This document shows, piece by piece, positions 23,527-32,282 of a stretch of 64,000 bases of DNA. Source of the DNA: Bryocella elongata (lineage in GTDB: Bacteria > Acidobacteriota > Terriglobia > Terriglobales > Acidobacteriaceae). Below the pieces are notes generated by a model. That model was not told the origin of the DNA and did not search any database. It was given only the letters and a program-made list of their open reading frames with translations. Every line of letters begins with the position of its first letter. The stretch's first letter is position 1. The stretch spans positions 744,001 to 808,000 of the forward strand of contig NZ_FNVA01000001.1 of the NCBI RefSeq assembly GCF_900108185.1. The letters are read 5' to 3'. Both the position numbers and the translations under genes were made by a program.

Positions 23527-25607
23527 TTGCACGCCTCAATGCACTGATGAGCAAGAGTGGTGACTGGATCGCCCCGATCGCCGCCGTGATGATCGTCTTC
23601 GTGATGCTGGTGCCGATGCCCAGCTTCCTGCTGGACCTGTTTCTCACGGTGAGCATCACGGCGTCGGTGCTGGTGCTGCTCACCGCGATCAACGTGCTGC
23701 GGCCAACGCAGTTCTCGGTGTTTCCCAGCCTCATCCTGATGCTGACGCTGCTGCGTCTTGCGTTGGATCTTGCTGCGACGCGCCGTATCCTGCTGCATGG
23801 CAACGAAGGCACCAGCGCGGCGGGCAAGGTCGTCGAGAGCTTTGGCCAGTTCGTCGTCGGCGGCAACTTCGTTGTTGGCTTCGTGATCTTCATCGCCCTG
23901 GTCGCGATTCAGTTCCTGGTCATCAGTCACGGCGCGGTCCGGACCGCGGAGGTCACCGCCCGCTTCACCCTGGACGCGATGCCCGGCAAGCAGATGGCGA
24001 TCGACGCCGACCTGAACGCAGGCCTCATCAACGAGGCCCAGGCAAAGGCTCGCCGCGAGCGCGTCGCCCAGGAGGCCGAATTCTGCGGTTCCATGGACGG
24101 AGCCGCTCGATTCAGCCAGCGCGACTCGATGGCTACCATCCTCATCCTTGCGATCAACATCATCGCTGGCATCTGCATCGGCGTGTTCCAGCAGGGTGTG
24201 CCGATTGAAGAGGCCCTTAAGACCTACACGATCCTCACCGTCGGTGACGGCCTGGTCTCGATCCTGCCGTCGCTGCTGGTCTCGGTGGCCGGCGGCATCG
24301 TGGTCACTCGCGCGGCGAGCAAACAATCGCTCGGCGTCAACGTCGGCAAACAGCTCTTCAACAACCCCAAGCTGCTCTGGATCGCCGGTGGCGTCCTGAT
24401 CGCGCTGGGCCTGGTCCCGGGGCTTCCAAAGATCTCCTTCTTCGCTCTGGCAGCCGCTCTCATCTATGGCGCCCGCAAGATCAAGGAGACCGAAGAGGTC
24501 GACGAGGATGCAGCTCTTGCGACGCCGAAGCCTGGTTCACCGGCCGCTGCCGGCAAAGCCGGTGGGCCCGCCGTTGATCCCATCGACGCCATCCTCAAGC
24601 TCGACGAGCTCATGCTCGAGGTCGGTACCGGGCTGGTTCCCATGGTTGACGCGGCCAAGGGCGGCCAGTTGCTGAACCGGGTCAAGTCCATGCGCAAGAA
24701 CCTGGCGCAGCAACTTGGGTTCCTGGTGCCGTCGATTCACATCACCGACAACCTTTCGCTGAAGGAGCGCGAGTACGTCGTGTACCTGCGCGGCGTAGAG
24801 ATCGCGCGCTGGGAGCTCCGCAAGGACTCGCTGCTGGCCATCAGCTCGAATCCCAATGCGGCGCCCCTGCCGGGCCAGCCTACGCGCGAGCCAGCCTTCA
24901 ACGTAGCGGCTGTCTGGATCTCACCGCAGACGCAAGGGCAGGCCATTGCAGCCGGTTACACGGTGGTAGATCCCACCTCAGTGCTATCTGCCCACCTCGC
25001 TGAGGTGATCAAGCAGAATGCGCATGAGTTGTTGTCGCGCCATGAGACGAAGCGTCTCATCGATCGCTTAACTGACTCTCATCCAAAGCTCTCAGAAGAG
25101 CTGATTCCTAAGTTGATGAGCCTCGGTGAGGTGCAAAAGGTGCTCCAGCAGCTGCTTCGTGAGCAGGTTTCTGTGCGAGATCTGGGCACGATCCTCGAAA
25201 CATTGGTCGAGGCAGCAGCCTTCAACAAGAATCCCATCGCGCTTGTAGAGGCAGTCCGGCATTCGCTGGGACGTGCGCTTGTTCATCCTTTGCTGGGCAA
25301 AGATGGTGAATTGAAAGTAGTTACGCTCGATGCGGCCATTGAGGAGGAGTGCAATCGTGGTTCGAATCAAACCAGCGCTGCACTTGCTGTCCCACAACAC
25401 GTCGCTTTGGCACGCAGAGTGCTAGATGGATTGACAAAGAGTTTTGGACAGGATGTGAGCACTGCCCCACCCGTGCTGCTTTGCTCATCCCCTGGCCGGT
25501 TTTACCTACGTCGGCTTCTCGAGCCATTTATCCCGCGAGTGGTTGTGCTTTCTCCGGGTGAGATTCCTCCGATGACGCAGGTGCAGTCCGTAGCCAACCT
25601 GCGATAA
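23523..25607 (+). CDS. flhA: Flagellar export gate protein FlhA
   Basis: A 694-residue export protein with eight hydrophobic segments in the first half, including the FHIPEP-family loop TLDAMPGKQMAIDADLNAG, and a cytoplasmic substrate-docking half (HLAEVIKQNAHELLSRHET). Length is typical. The gene overlaps flhB. Unlike many flagellar clusters, flhF and flhG do not follow; the sigma factor gene comes next after 72 bases. Confidence 0.96.
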   Translation: MIARLNALMSKSGDWIAPIAAVMIVFVMLVPMPSFLLDLFLTVSITASVLVLLTAINVLRPTQFSVFPSLILMLTLLRLALDLAATRRILLHGNEGTSAAGKVVESFGQFVVGGNFVVGFVIFIALVAIQFLVISHGAVRTAEVTARFTLDAMPGKQMAIDADLNAGLINEAQAKARRERVAQEAEFCGSMDGAARFSQRDSMATILILAINIIAGICIGVFQQGVPIEEALKTYTILTVGDGLVSILPSLLVSVAGGIVVTRAASKQSLGVNVGKQLFNNPKLLWIAGGVLIALGLVPGLPKISFFALAAALIYGARKIKETEEVDEDAALATPKPGSPAAAGKAGGPAVDPIDAILKLDELMLEVGTGLVPMVDAAKGGQLLNRVKSMRKNLAQQLGFLVPSIHITDNLSLKEREYVVYLRGVEIARWELRKDSLLAISSNPNAAPLPGQPTREPAFNVAAVWISPQTQGQAIAAGYTVVDPTSVLSAHLAEVIKQNAHELLSRHETKRLIDRLTDSHPKLSEELIPKLMSLGEVQKVLQQLLREQVSVRDLGTILETLVEAAAFNKNPIALVEAVRHSLGRALVHPLLGKDGELKVVTLDAAIEEECNRGSNQTSAALAVPQHVALARRVLDGLTKSFGQDVSTAPPVLLCSSPGRFYLRRLLEPFIPRVVVLSPGEIPPMTQVQSVANLR

Positions 25608-25679
25608 GCAGGACGGCAACAAGGGACCCAGAGAAATACGAGAACGCCGATGAGTCGCGAAATGAAGGAGTGCCACAAC

Positions 25680-26579
25680 ATGACCGCAGCCGAGATTGCA
25701 TACCGCTCCACCGCAACCGTAGATGAGTTTGATGAGCGCAATGAGCTCGTCATGAAGGAACTACCACAGGTGTATTACATCGCGGCTCGCATCCGTGAGC
25801 GTCTTCCACAGCACGTGGAGATGGAGGACCTGGTCAACGCCGGTGTGTTGGGTCTCATCGAAGCGACCCGTAACTTCGACTCGGCCAAGAATGCTGGCTT
25901 CAGCACCTTTGCCAAGTTCCGCATCCGGGGAGCGATCCTGGACAGCCTGCGCAAGCTCGACTGGGGCTCGCGTACGCTGCGCCGCAAGGGCCGCGCCATC
26001 TCGGCGTCGATCGCCTCCCTGGCATCGAAGCTCAGCCGGCAGCCGACACACGAAGAGATTGCCGCCGACCTCAACATGGAGCTCTCCGAGCTGCAGAACA
26101 CCATGACCGAGCTCGATGGGCTGTATCTGGTGGGTCAGCAGTCGGACAGCGATGGTGATTCGTCGGTCTCGTACGATCTCATCGAGTCCGCCCCCAGCCG
26201 CGGAGGCGACAATCCCTTCGAGCTCTGCCTCGAAGGCGAGATGAAGGAGCAGCTGGCGAAGGCGATCGGACAGCTTTCAGAGCGCGAGCAGCTGATTCTT
26301 TCGCTCTACTACGAGGGCGAAGCCACGATGAAGGAGATCGCCGAGATCGTCGGCGTGGTCGTCTCCCGCGTTTCGCAGATCCACTCTGGTGCTCTGATGA
26401 AGCTCCGGGCTGCGATGCAGCACCTGAACGAAAAGCCGGAGGCAAAGAAGGAAGTTGAACGTCCGGCTGCAGTTCGTGCGACTGAGAAGTCGATGCCACG
26501 CGCCATCAAGACCCGTCCCGCGATGCCTGCAAGCTGGGCCCGTGCTACTGCCGCCGCTTCCGCCCGGAGGCTCGCGTGA
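25680..26579 (+). CDS. fliA: Flagellar sigma factor sigma-28 (FliA)
   Basis: A 299-residue sigma factor of the FliA/WhiG type. Region 2 shows LPQHVEMEDLVNAGVLGLIEATRNFD and FSTFAKFRIRGAILDSLRKLDW; region 3 has PTHEEIAADLNM; region 4 ends SEREQLILSLYYEGEATMKEIAEIVGVVVSRVSQIHSGALMKLR. An extra basic, Ala/Pro-rich tail of about 55 residues follows region 4. ATG at 25680 was chosen for AAGGAG nine bases upstream, over ATG 25650. It should read the TAAA-N15-GCCGATA sites in this window and be held by FlgM. It overlaps fliM. Confidence 0.93.
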   Translation: MTAAEIAYRSTATVDEFDERNELVMKELPQVYYIAARIRERLPQHVEMEDLVNAGVLGLIEATRNFDSAKNAGFSTFAKFRIRGAILDSLRKLDWGSRTLRRKGRAISASIASLASKLSRQPTHEEIAADLNMELSELQNTMTELDGLYLVGQQSDSDGDSSVSYDLIESAPSRGGDNPFELCLEGEMKEQLAKAIGQLSEREQLILSLYYEGEATMKEIAEIVGVVVSRVSQIHSGALMKLRAAMQHLNEKPEAKKEVERPAAVRATEKSMPRAIKTRPAMPASWARATAAASARRLA

Positions 26580-27505
26580 GTGCAGCTCCCTCCACGTCGA
26601 CTGGAACAGTGCGCCGCCCGACGATCCATCCTTGCAACTTCCGTTATGCCGGCCGTCTGTCGAACGACAACGCCCGCGCCCTGACGACATTGCATGAGAA
26701 GTTCGCCCTGCAGACAGCGAACTCGCTCGAAGTCTACCTTGGCACCTCCATGCAGATCCGCTTCGTTTCTCTGGAGCAGACGATCAGCGGCGACTATGCA
26801 TCCCGCGTACCGGTAGAGAACTACATCCTGCCCTGCGCTCTGGGGGTGCTTGAGAGCAGCTTCCTGATCGACATGGATGCGTCTGTCGTGTTTCCGATCA
26901 TCGATGTTCTCCTCGGCGGCGTTGGCTCCGGTTCGGAGCAGGTGCGCGAGCTCACCGAGATCGACGAAGACATCATGGTGCCGATCGGCGAACTGATGGT
27001 GAAGGAGCTTGAGCGCTCGTGGAAGGCCCTTGGCCTGTCGCTCCGCCCGGGCCGCTGCATCAAGCCTGTTGGCGTCTCCCAGGTGCTGCCTATCGCAGAG
27101 AAGGTCGTCACGCTGCTCTTTGAGATGACGGTCGCTGGAGCTACTGGAAACCTCAAGATTGTGCTGCCGACATCGTTCGTCGGCTACCTGCTGCGCCACC
27201 TGAAGGCCGCGCAGTCCAAGAAGATCTCGGCCTTGCGCCACCTTCCCAACCCGACGCTGCGCGAGCGCCTGCTGGATGGCAGCTTCATGGTCGCCACCGA
27301 CCAGACTCAGATTCGCGTCCTCGTGCGTGATCTCGTTGGTCTTCGCCCCGGCTCCATCCTCCACATGCAGGCCCCCGTGAAGAACACCGGCCGGCTGACG
27401 GTTGAGGACATCGACATCTTCGAGGCCACCGTCGTCCGTAGTGGACGCCGCAAGGCCGCGCAACTCATGGCGCGCTCTCTTGAGCCCATGCCTGACCGGG
27501 AGTAA
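26576..27505 (+). CDS. fliM: Flagellar motor switch protein FliM
   Basis: A 309-residue protein starting with GTG that overlaps the fliA stop. The middle domain (HEKFALQTANSLEVYLG, PCALGVLESSFLIDMD, IIDVLLGG, ITE-like ELTEIDEDIM) and a C-terminal SpoA domain (LRERLLDGSFMVATDQTQIRVLVRDLVGLRPGSIL in parts) identify FliM. The usual N-terminal CheY-P binding segment (LSQxEIDALL) is not visible, so coupling to CheY may be different here. Confidence 0.9.
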   Translation: MSAAPSTSTGTVRRPTIHPCNFRYAGRLSNDNARALTTLHEKFALQTANSLEVYLGTSMQIRFVSLEQTISGDYASRVPVENYILPCALGVLESSFLIDMDASVVFPIIDVLLGGVGSGSEQVRELTEIDEDIMVPIGELMVKELERSWKALGLSLRPGRCIKPVGVSQVLPIAEKVVTLLFEMTVAGATGNLKIVLPTSFVGYLLRHLKAAQSKKISALRHLPNPTLRERLLDGSFMVATDQTQIRVLVRDLVGLRPGSILHMQAPVKNTGRLTVEDIDIFEATVVRSGRRKAAQLMARSLEPMPDRE

Positions 27506-27511
27506 CGAGAC

Positions 27512-28285
27512 ATGGAACCTACCTTTTCCAAGCTTGCCGATGCACCGTTCCTTACGTCCCTGCTGCAGCAGCTCGCAACCCGGCTGGAGTTCCTCGGCGG
27601 AAACCCCTGGACCGTCGAAGAGACCGGAGCTCCGGTCGATGACGCCGATGATCTGACCAGCTTCGAGCTGCGCTTCGAAGGCGCAGTGCAGGGTTCCGTC
27701 GTCCTGCGGGCGGACGCTCATGCGATCACTGCGACGCGGTCCGCTGCCGCCCTTGAAGAAGACGGTGAGCTTTCCGAGCTGGTGGAGCACTGGATCGAGC
27801 CCGCGCTGGCAGCACTCCGCGAGGCAAACCCTGCCACCGAGTGGCAGGCGACCGTTGAGCTGGCCGTCAGCAGCGAGCCCGTGCAGAGCTTTGGCATTGC
27901 GATGCATGCCAATGACGGAACCACGATCAGACTTACCATCGGCATCGATGCGGCTGCAGTTCAGAGCATCGATGCGATCTCGGTCCATCCCCCGCTGGTG
28001 GCGTTTCCTGAGCGCGGCGATGCGAAGGCCATGAACCTCGATCTCGTGCTCGATGTCGAACTCAACGTGGTCCTCCGCTTCGGCCAGCGTCAGCTGACCC
28101 TGCGTGAGGTCCTCGACCTCACCTCGGGTTCAGTGATTGAGCTTGACCGGCAGGTCGAAGAGCCAGTCGAGCTTCTTCTCGAAGGGAAGGTCATCGCCCG
28201 AGGCGAAGCTGTCGTGATCGACGGCAACTATGGTCTCCGTGTCACCGAAGTACCTCAGCCCATCTCGCAACACATGCTGGCCTAA
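27512..28285 (+). CDS. fliY: FliY/FliN-type switch protein with N-terminal domain
   Basis: A 257-residue protein. The last 80 residues are a canonical FliN domain (LVLDVELNVVLRFGQRQLTLREVLDLTSGSVIELDR). The N-terminal 170 residues resemble the CheC-like part of FliY in layout; S-x3-E-x2-I at about residues 88-95 is close to the phosphatase motif but has Ile in place of Asn, so activity is doubtful. It directly follows fliM and likely forms the C ring with it. The name is by architecture; fliN would also be acceptable. Confidence 0.72.
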   Translation: MEPTFSKLADAPFLTSLLQQLATRLEFLGGNPWTVEETGAPVDDADDLTSFELRFEGAVQGSVVLRADAHAITATRSAAALEEDGELSELVEHWIEPALAALREANPATEWQATVELAVSSEPVQSFGIAMHANDGTTIRLTIGIDAAAVQSIDAISVHPPLVAFPERGDAKAMNLDLVLDVELNVVLRFGQRQLTLREVLDLTSGSVIELDRQVEEPVELLLEGKVIARGEAVVIDGNYGLRVTEVPQPISQHMLA

Positions 28286-28322
28286 TCCGCGAACCCCTCG
28301 CGTGTCGAAATTGGAGTTTCAG

Positions 28323-29189
28323 ATGAATCTTGTGGAATCGCTCTCGAAGTCGTCGTGGATCGCGGGTTTCAAAACCGTGCCGTGCAATCGCGACAAGTGC
28401 CGCCGCTGGCTGACGCAGCGTGCGCTCGATACTCGTCACGTTGGAATCACCCTCGAGGGCAAGTGGTACTGCAGCTATCGCTGCGTGGCTTCGGCGGTGG
28501 AGGAACTGATTATCCGGCTCCTGGGCTCTTCGAGCCGCCGAAACGGAAACTCGCCGCGAATGCCCTTAGGCCTGATGCTCGTGAGTCGCGGCTATATCAC
28601 CGAGATGGACCTCAAGCGGGCCAATGAGGAGTTGCGCCGCAAGGGCGGGGAACTCGGCGAGATCCTGGTGCAGATGGGCGTCATCTCCGAGCGCCAGATT
28701 CTTTCCACGCGCGCTTCGCAGTGGGGCTGCCCGCTGTTTACGCCGACGGCTGAGTCTCAGCACGTCTCGGTGAAGCTGCCGCCGACGTTGCTCCGTCGCT
28801 CAGGCATGGTGCCGCTGCATTACTCGGCGACCGGAAAGAAGCTGCTCATGGGCTTCGTCGACTCAATCGAGTACGGTGCTCTCTATGCCATGGAGCAGGT
28901 CCTCGGCTGCAAGACGCATCCCTGCTTCATCACCCGTGCGGAGCTTGATGCTCTTATGGCTCTGCACGAGGAACGTGCGGCGACCCAGGAGATCTGCTTC
29001 GACGACCTTGTCGGCACGACCGAGATGACGCGCGTGCTTTGCAACCAGGGCATCGCCATCAGCGCGGACCAGCTTTCGATCACACGCTCGCGCGGTTATG
29101 TGTGGGGTCGATTCACGGCAGCCAATCGGTCGCTCGACGTTCTCATCCGCGTCGGTGAGTCGGCTCCGGCTCTGCTGGCTATCGCGTAA
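28323..29189 (+). CDS. Cys-motif MshEN-domain protein, possible c-di-GMP receptor
   Basis: A 288-residue protein. Residues C21, C26, C50 and C54 form a CxxxxC...CxxxC pattern that could bind a metal. From about 79 to 185 lies an MshEN (type II secretion ATPase N-terminal) fold with two tandem copies of LGxxLxxxGxIxExxL (PLGLMLVSRGYITEMDL and ELGEILVQMGVISERQI), the pattern that binds c-di-GMP in MshE. The first Arg of each RLG motif is replaced (Pro, Glu). The final 80 residues are not recognised. No ATPase domain follows. Placement after fliM and fliY suggests a rotor- or export-related sensor. ATG 28323 follows GGAG. Confidence 0.6.
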   Translation: MNLVESLSKSSWIAGFKTVPCNRDKCRRWLTQRALDTRHVGITLEGKWYCSYRCVASAVEELIIRLLGSSSRRNGNSPRMPLGLMLVSRGYITEMDLKRANEELRRKGGELGEILVQMGVISERQILSTRASQWGCPLFTPTAESQHVSVKLPPTLLRRSGMVPLHYSATGKKLLMGFVDSIEYGALYAMEQVLGCKTHPCFITRAELDALMALHEERAATQEICFDDLVGTTEMTRVLCNQGIAISADQLSITRSRGYVWGRFTAANRSLDVLIRVGESAPALLAIA

Positions 29190-29301
29190 GCCGCGACGCT
29201 GCTCTCATGCTGCTCTAACCGCTATCTCCGTGAGTGAGAGCGAATCACGAAAACACTGGATATTCAGCACTGGTGCAACCTGCAACGCCTCTCAACTAAA
29301 T

Positions 29302-29317
29302 TGGCACGGCGATTGCA
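29302..29317 (+). promoter_or_regulatory. Sigma-54 promoter of flgF-flgG-flgA-flgHI-flgJ
   Basis: TGGCACG (29302-29308), four bases, TTGCA (29313-29317) is a perfect -24/-12 element. Transcription should begin near 29328, giving flgF a leader of about 13 bases that still contains AGGAAC. Confidence 0.9.
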
Positions 29318-29340
29318 TGTAGCTCCAGCGAGGAACAAAG

Positions 29341-30084
29341 ATGAACAGCGGACTCTATGCAGCGGCTACAGCACTGGTCTCCCGTACGGATGCACTGGAT
29401 GCGGTCGCGAACAACCTGGCGAATCAAAGCACGCCTGGCTTCCGCGCACGGCACAGCACCTTTCGCGCGACGCTCGCCCAGCATGGCAATCCGAATCTCT
29501 CCATGTTGAATGAGGATGCCAACGACTATGGTGTGCTCGGCGGCACGCGCCTCGATACGACGCAGGGTTCGTTGACGAAGACCGGCAACCCGCTGGACAT
29601 CGCGATCGAAGGGCAGGGTTACTTCCAGGTGCAGACCGCACAGGGCACTGTTTACACACGAGCAGGCAACTTTTCAGTTTCGGCGCAGGGGCAGTTGGTG
29701 ACGGCGAACGGGGACCCCGTCCTGGGTGAGGGCGGGGCTCCAATTTCGATCGTCGGTCAGCCGGTTTCGATCAGCTCGGACGGCACGATCTCAGTGAACG
29801 GAGCGACGGCCGGCAAGCTTGGGGTTGTCGACTTTCCTGCCAACGTGGACCTCGAGAGCATGGGGAACAACTATCTCAAGGCGCCCGCGAATACTACGCC
29901 TGCAGCAACGACCGCAACGCTCCGCCAGGGCATGATCGAAGGCTCGAACGTCAACCCCATCTCGGGTGTCGTTGAGCTCATCGATGCACAGCGCTCGGTC
30001 GAAGAGATGCGCCGCATGCTTTCTCTCTTCAGCAACGAAATGGACAAGACGGCCTCGCAGGACCTTCCGCACGTAGGTCAGTAA
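29341..30084 (+). CDS. flgF: Flagellar proximal rod protein FlgF
   Basis: A 247-residue rod protein with the N-terminal motif AVANNLANQSTPGFRARHSTF and the C-terminal EGSNVNPISGVVELIDAQRSVEEMRRM. Its length and the lack of extra domains fit FlgF, with FlgG encoded next. It forms the proximal rod above FlgB and FlgC. Confidence 0.9.
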   Translation: MNSGLYAAATALVSRTDALDAVANNLANQSTPGFRARHSTFRATLAQHGNPNLSMLNEDANDYGVLGGTRLDTTQGSLTKTGNPLDIAIEGQGYFQVQTAQGTVYTRAGNFSVSAQGQLVTANGDPVLGEGGAPISIVGQPVSISSDGTISVNGATAGKLGVVDFPANVDLESMGNNYLKAPANTTPAATTATLRQGMIEGSNVNPISGVVELIDAQRSVEEMRRMLSLFSNEMDKTASQDLPHVGQ

Positions 30085-30120
30085 CTCGGCGAATCAAAGC
30101 AGAACTTCCAAGGAGATCCA

Positions 30121-30912
30121 ATGTTTCGCGCACTCTACACAGCGGCAAGCGGCATGACGGCCCAGCAGCTCAATCTCGATAACATCGCTAACAATCTGTC
30201 GAACGCTTCGACCGCTGGATTCCAGTCGCGTACTGTGCAGTTCTCTGACCTGCTCTACCAGAACGAGGTGATGCCGGGCGCCGCGTCCACGCAGCAGACA
30301 ACCAACGCCACCGGTCTGCAGATCGGTCTCGGAACCCGGCCTGGTGCGACGGAGATTACGCAGACGCAGGGCGCCCTGACGCAGACCGGCAACCAGTTGG
30401 ATCTCGCCATCCAGGGCTCTGGGTTCTTTCAGATCCTGCTTCCTAACGGACAGACGGGTTACACGCGGTCGGGTTCATTCCAACAGGATTCGACAGGCAA
30501 CCTCGTCACGGCGCAGGGGTATCAGCTGCAGCCGACGATCACGATTCCCGCGGGAGCAACCAGCGTGACCATCGGCAGCGATGGAACGGTGAGCGTGACG
30601 CAGTCGGGCCAGAATGCGGCTTCGCAGGTGGGAACGATCCAGACAGCGCTCTTCGTCAACCCCGGTGGACTGAACTCCGTGGGTAACAACATCTATCTTC
30701 CGACCACGGCCTCGGGTGATCCCGTAGTTGGAACGCCCGGCGGCACGGAGGGCCTCGGCGCGCTGCAGCAGGGCATGCTCGAGCAGTCTAACGTCAGCAC
30801 CGTCGATGAGTTCGTACAGATGATCCTCGCGCAGCGCGGCTATGAGTCGAACTCGCGTGTGATCAAGGCTGGCGACGAGATGCTGCAGCAGTTGAACCAG
30901 CTGGCGCAGTAA
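30121..30912 (+). CDS. flgG: Flagellar distal rod protein FlgG
   Basis: A 263-residue protein opening MFRALYTAASGMTAQQLNLDN, the classic FlgG start, with ANNLSNASTAGFQSRTVQFSDLLY and a C-terminus LEQSNVSTVDEFVQMILAQRGYESNSRVIK. It builds the distal rod through the P and L rings. AAGGAGA precedes the ATG. Confidence 0.96.
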   Translation: MFRALYTAASGMTAQQLNLDNIANNLSNASTAGFQSRTVQFSDLLYQNEVMPGAASTQQTTNATGLQIGLGTRPGATEITQTQGALTQTGNQLDLAIQGSGFFQILLPNGQTGYTRSGSFQQDSTGNLVTAQGYQLQPTITIPAGATSVTIGSDGTVSVTQSGQNAASQVGTIQTALFVNPGGLNSVGNNIYLPTTASGDPVVGTPGGTEGLGALQQGMLEQSNVSTVDEFVQMILAQRGYESNSRVIKAGDEMLQQLNQLAQ

Positions 30913-30928
30913 GACTAGGGAGAAGAAG

Positions 30929-31552
30929 ATGACCATGAAGACCACAATGCTTGCGATGCTTGGAGGGCTGACCGTATCAGCCTCTGCGGGGGCGCAGATG
31001 CATCGCACGCATGTCTTCAATCTCTCGGCCGGGCAGGTTACGCACGTCATCGAGGTCCGCCTTGCAGAGCAGGGTGTGGCAATCAACGGCGCGAGGATCG
31101 AGATGCTCAGCCGCGTGGTCTCCTCCTCTGAGCAGCCTGCGCTTCATGTGACTTCGATCCTCTCTCTTGATCACACCCGGCCCTCGCGCAAGGATCTTGC
31201 CGCGGGCATGGTGCCTCGGTTTGCAGTCCGGGTGGCTTGTGACTCCTCCCGTGATTGCCTTCCGTTTTATGCAGTGGTTTCCATGCCGGCTGGTCTGAAG
31301 GTGACAGCGACGCCGGTGCCGAAACCGCAGGTCATCGCTAAGACTCAGCACGTTGAGGCGGCGCTTCCGGTCGTGAAGGCCGGCAGCAACGCCACCATGA
31401 TCATGAACAGCGGCGACGCTCACATCCAGATGACTGTGAAGTGCCTCGAGGACGGTGTCGAAGGGCAGACGATCCGCGTGAGCAACCCGCTGAACCACAA
31501 CACACTCGAGGCCCAGGTTGTCCGTAGCGGCCTGGTGAAGGGATCGTTCTAA
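30929..31552 (+). CDS. flgA: P-ring assembly chaperone FlgA
   Basis: A 207-residue periplasmic protein with a signal peptide (MLAMLGGLTVSASAGAQ) and a C-terminal SAF-like domain (VKAGSNATMIMNSGDAHIQMTVKCLEDG, GQTIRVSNPLNHNTLEAQVV), the FlgA hallmark. It should help FlgI polymerise. It lies between flgG and flgH, overlapping the latter by one base. The N-terminal half is weakly conserved. Confidence 0.82.
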   Translation: MTMKTTMLAMLGGLTVSASAGAQMHRTHVFNLSAGQVTHVIEVRLAEQGVAINGARIEMLSRVVSSSEQPALHVTSILSLDHTRPSRKDLAAGMVPRFAVRVACDSSRDCLPFYAVVSMPAGLKVTATPVPKPQVIAKTQHVEAALPVVKAGSNATMIMNSGDAHIQMTVKCLEDGVEGQTIRVSNPLNHNTLEAQVVRSGLVKGSF

Positions 31553-32262
31553 TGCGCAGCGCCCTCAAAACGATATTGATGCTGGGCTGCGTGGGACTTG
31601 TTTCCATCAACGCCCACGCCTTTGGCAAGGAGAAGAAGCCCAAGCCTACAGCCGAGGACTTGCGTGCACAGTACGTTGCGCGTTTCTCGGGGAAGAACGT
31701 TGCCGTCGCCGATGAGCACACGCTGGGCAGTCTGTGGAGCTCGACTGGCCCGATGACGGACGTCTCGACCGACTACAAAGCAACCAGGTTGAATGACACC
31801 ATCACCATTGTGGTTTCGGTGCAGACGACGGCTGCGCAGTCCGGTTCGGTCAACACCTCGCGCGCGTTTGCGCACAACTCCGCCATCACGGGAATCATGG
31901 GGCAGACGCCCTCTGTACTCAACCCGCTGCTGGCCGCCAACTCGACAACGACGCTCAAGGGCTCCGGTCAGACGGCCTCGAGCACTGCGTTCCAGACGAG
32001 TCTCACCGGCCAGGTCATCGCGGTCCTTCCCAATGGCAACCTCATCGTCGAGGCTCACCGCGAGATCTTCATGAACAACCAGCATGAGGATGTGATGGTT
32101 CGCGGCCTGCTTCGCCCTGGCGATATTGGCCCTCAGAACGCCGTTCCTTCCTCTGCCCTCTCGAACCTCGAGATCGAGATGAAGGGCAAGGGCATCATCT
32201 CCGATGGCACGAAGCCACTCAACCCGATCACGAAGGCAATCTTATGGCTTTTCGGCTTCTAA
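31552..32262 (+). CDS. flgH: Flagellar L-ring protein FlgH
   Basis: A 236-residue exported protein. Family motifs are LNDTITIVVSVQTTA, FQTSLTGQVIAVLPNGNLIVEAHREI and MVRGLLRPGDIGPQNAVPSSALSNLEIEMKGKG. FlgH is normally a lipoprotein; here C13 sits in LMLGC, a poor lipobox, while AHA at residues 21-23 could be a signal peptidase I site, so lipidation is uncertain. The outer-membrane ring implies a diderm cell. Confidence 0.92.
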   Translation: MRSALKTILMLGCVGLVSINAHAFGKEKKPKPTAEDLRAQYVARFSGKNVAVADEHTLGSLWSSTGPMTDVSTDYKATRLNDTITIVVSVQTTAAQSGSVNTSRAFAHNSAITGIMGQTPSVLNPLLAANSTTTLKGSGQTASSTAFQTSLTGQVIAVLPNGNLIVEAHREIFMNNQHEDVMVRGLLRPGDIGPQNAVPSSALSNLEIEMKGKGIISDGTKPLNPITKAILWLFGF

Positions 32263-32282
32263 CCCGGATCGTCCCTGAGACG

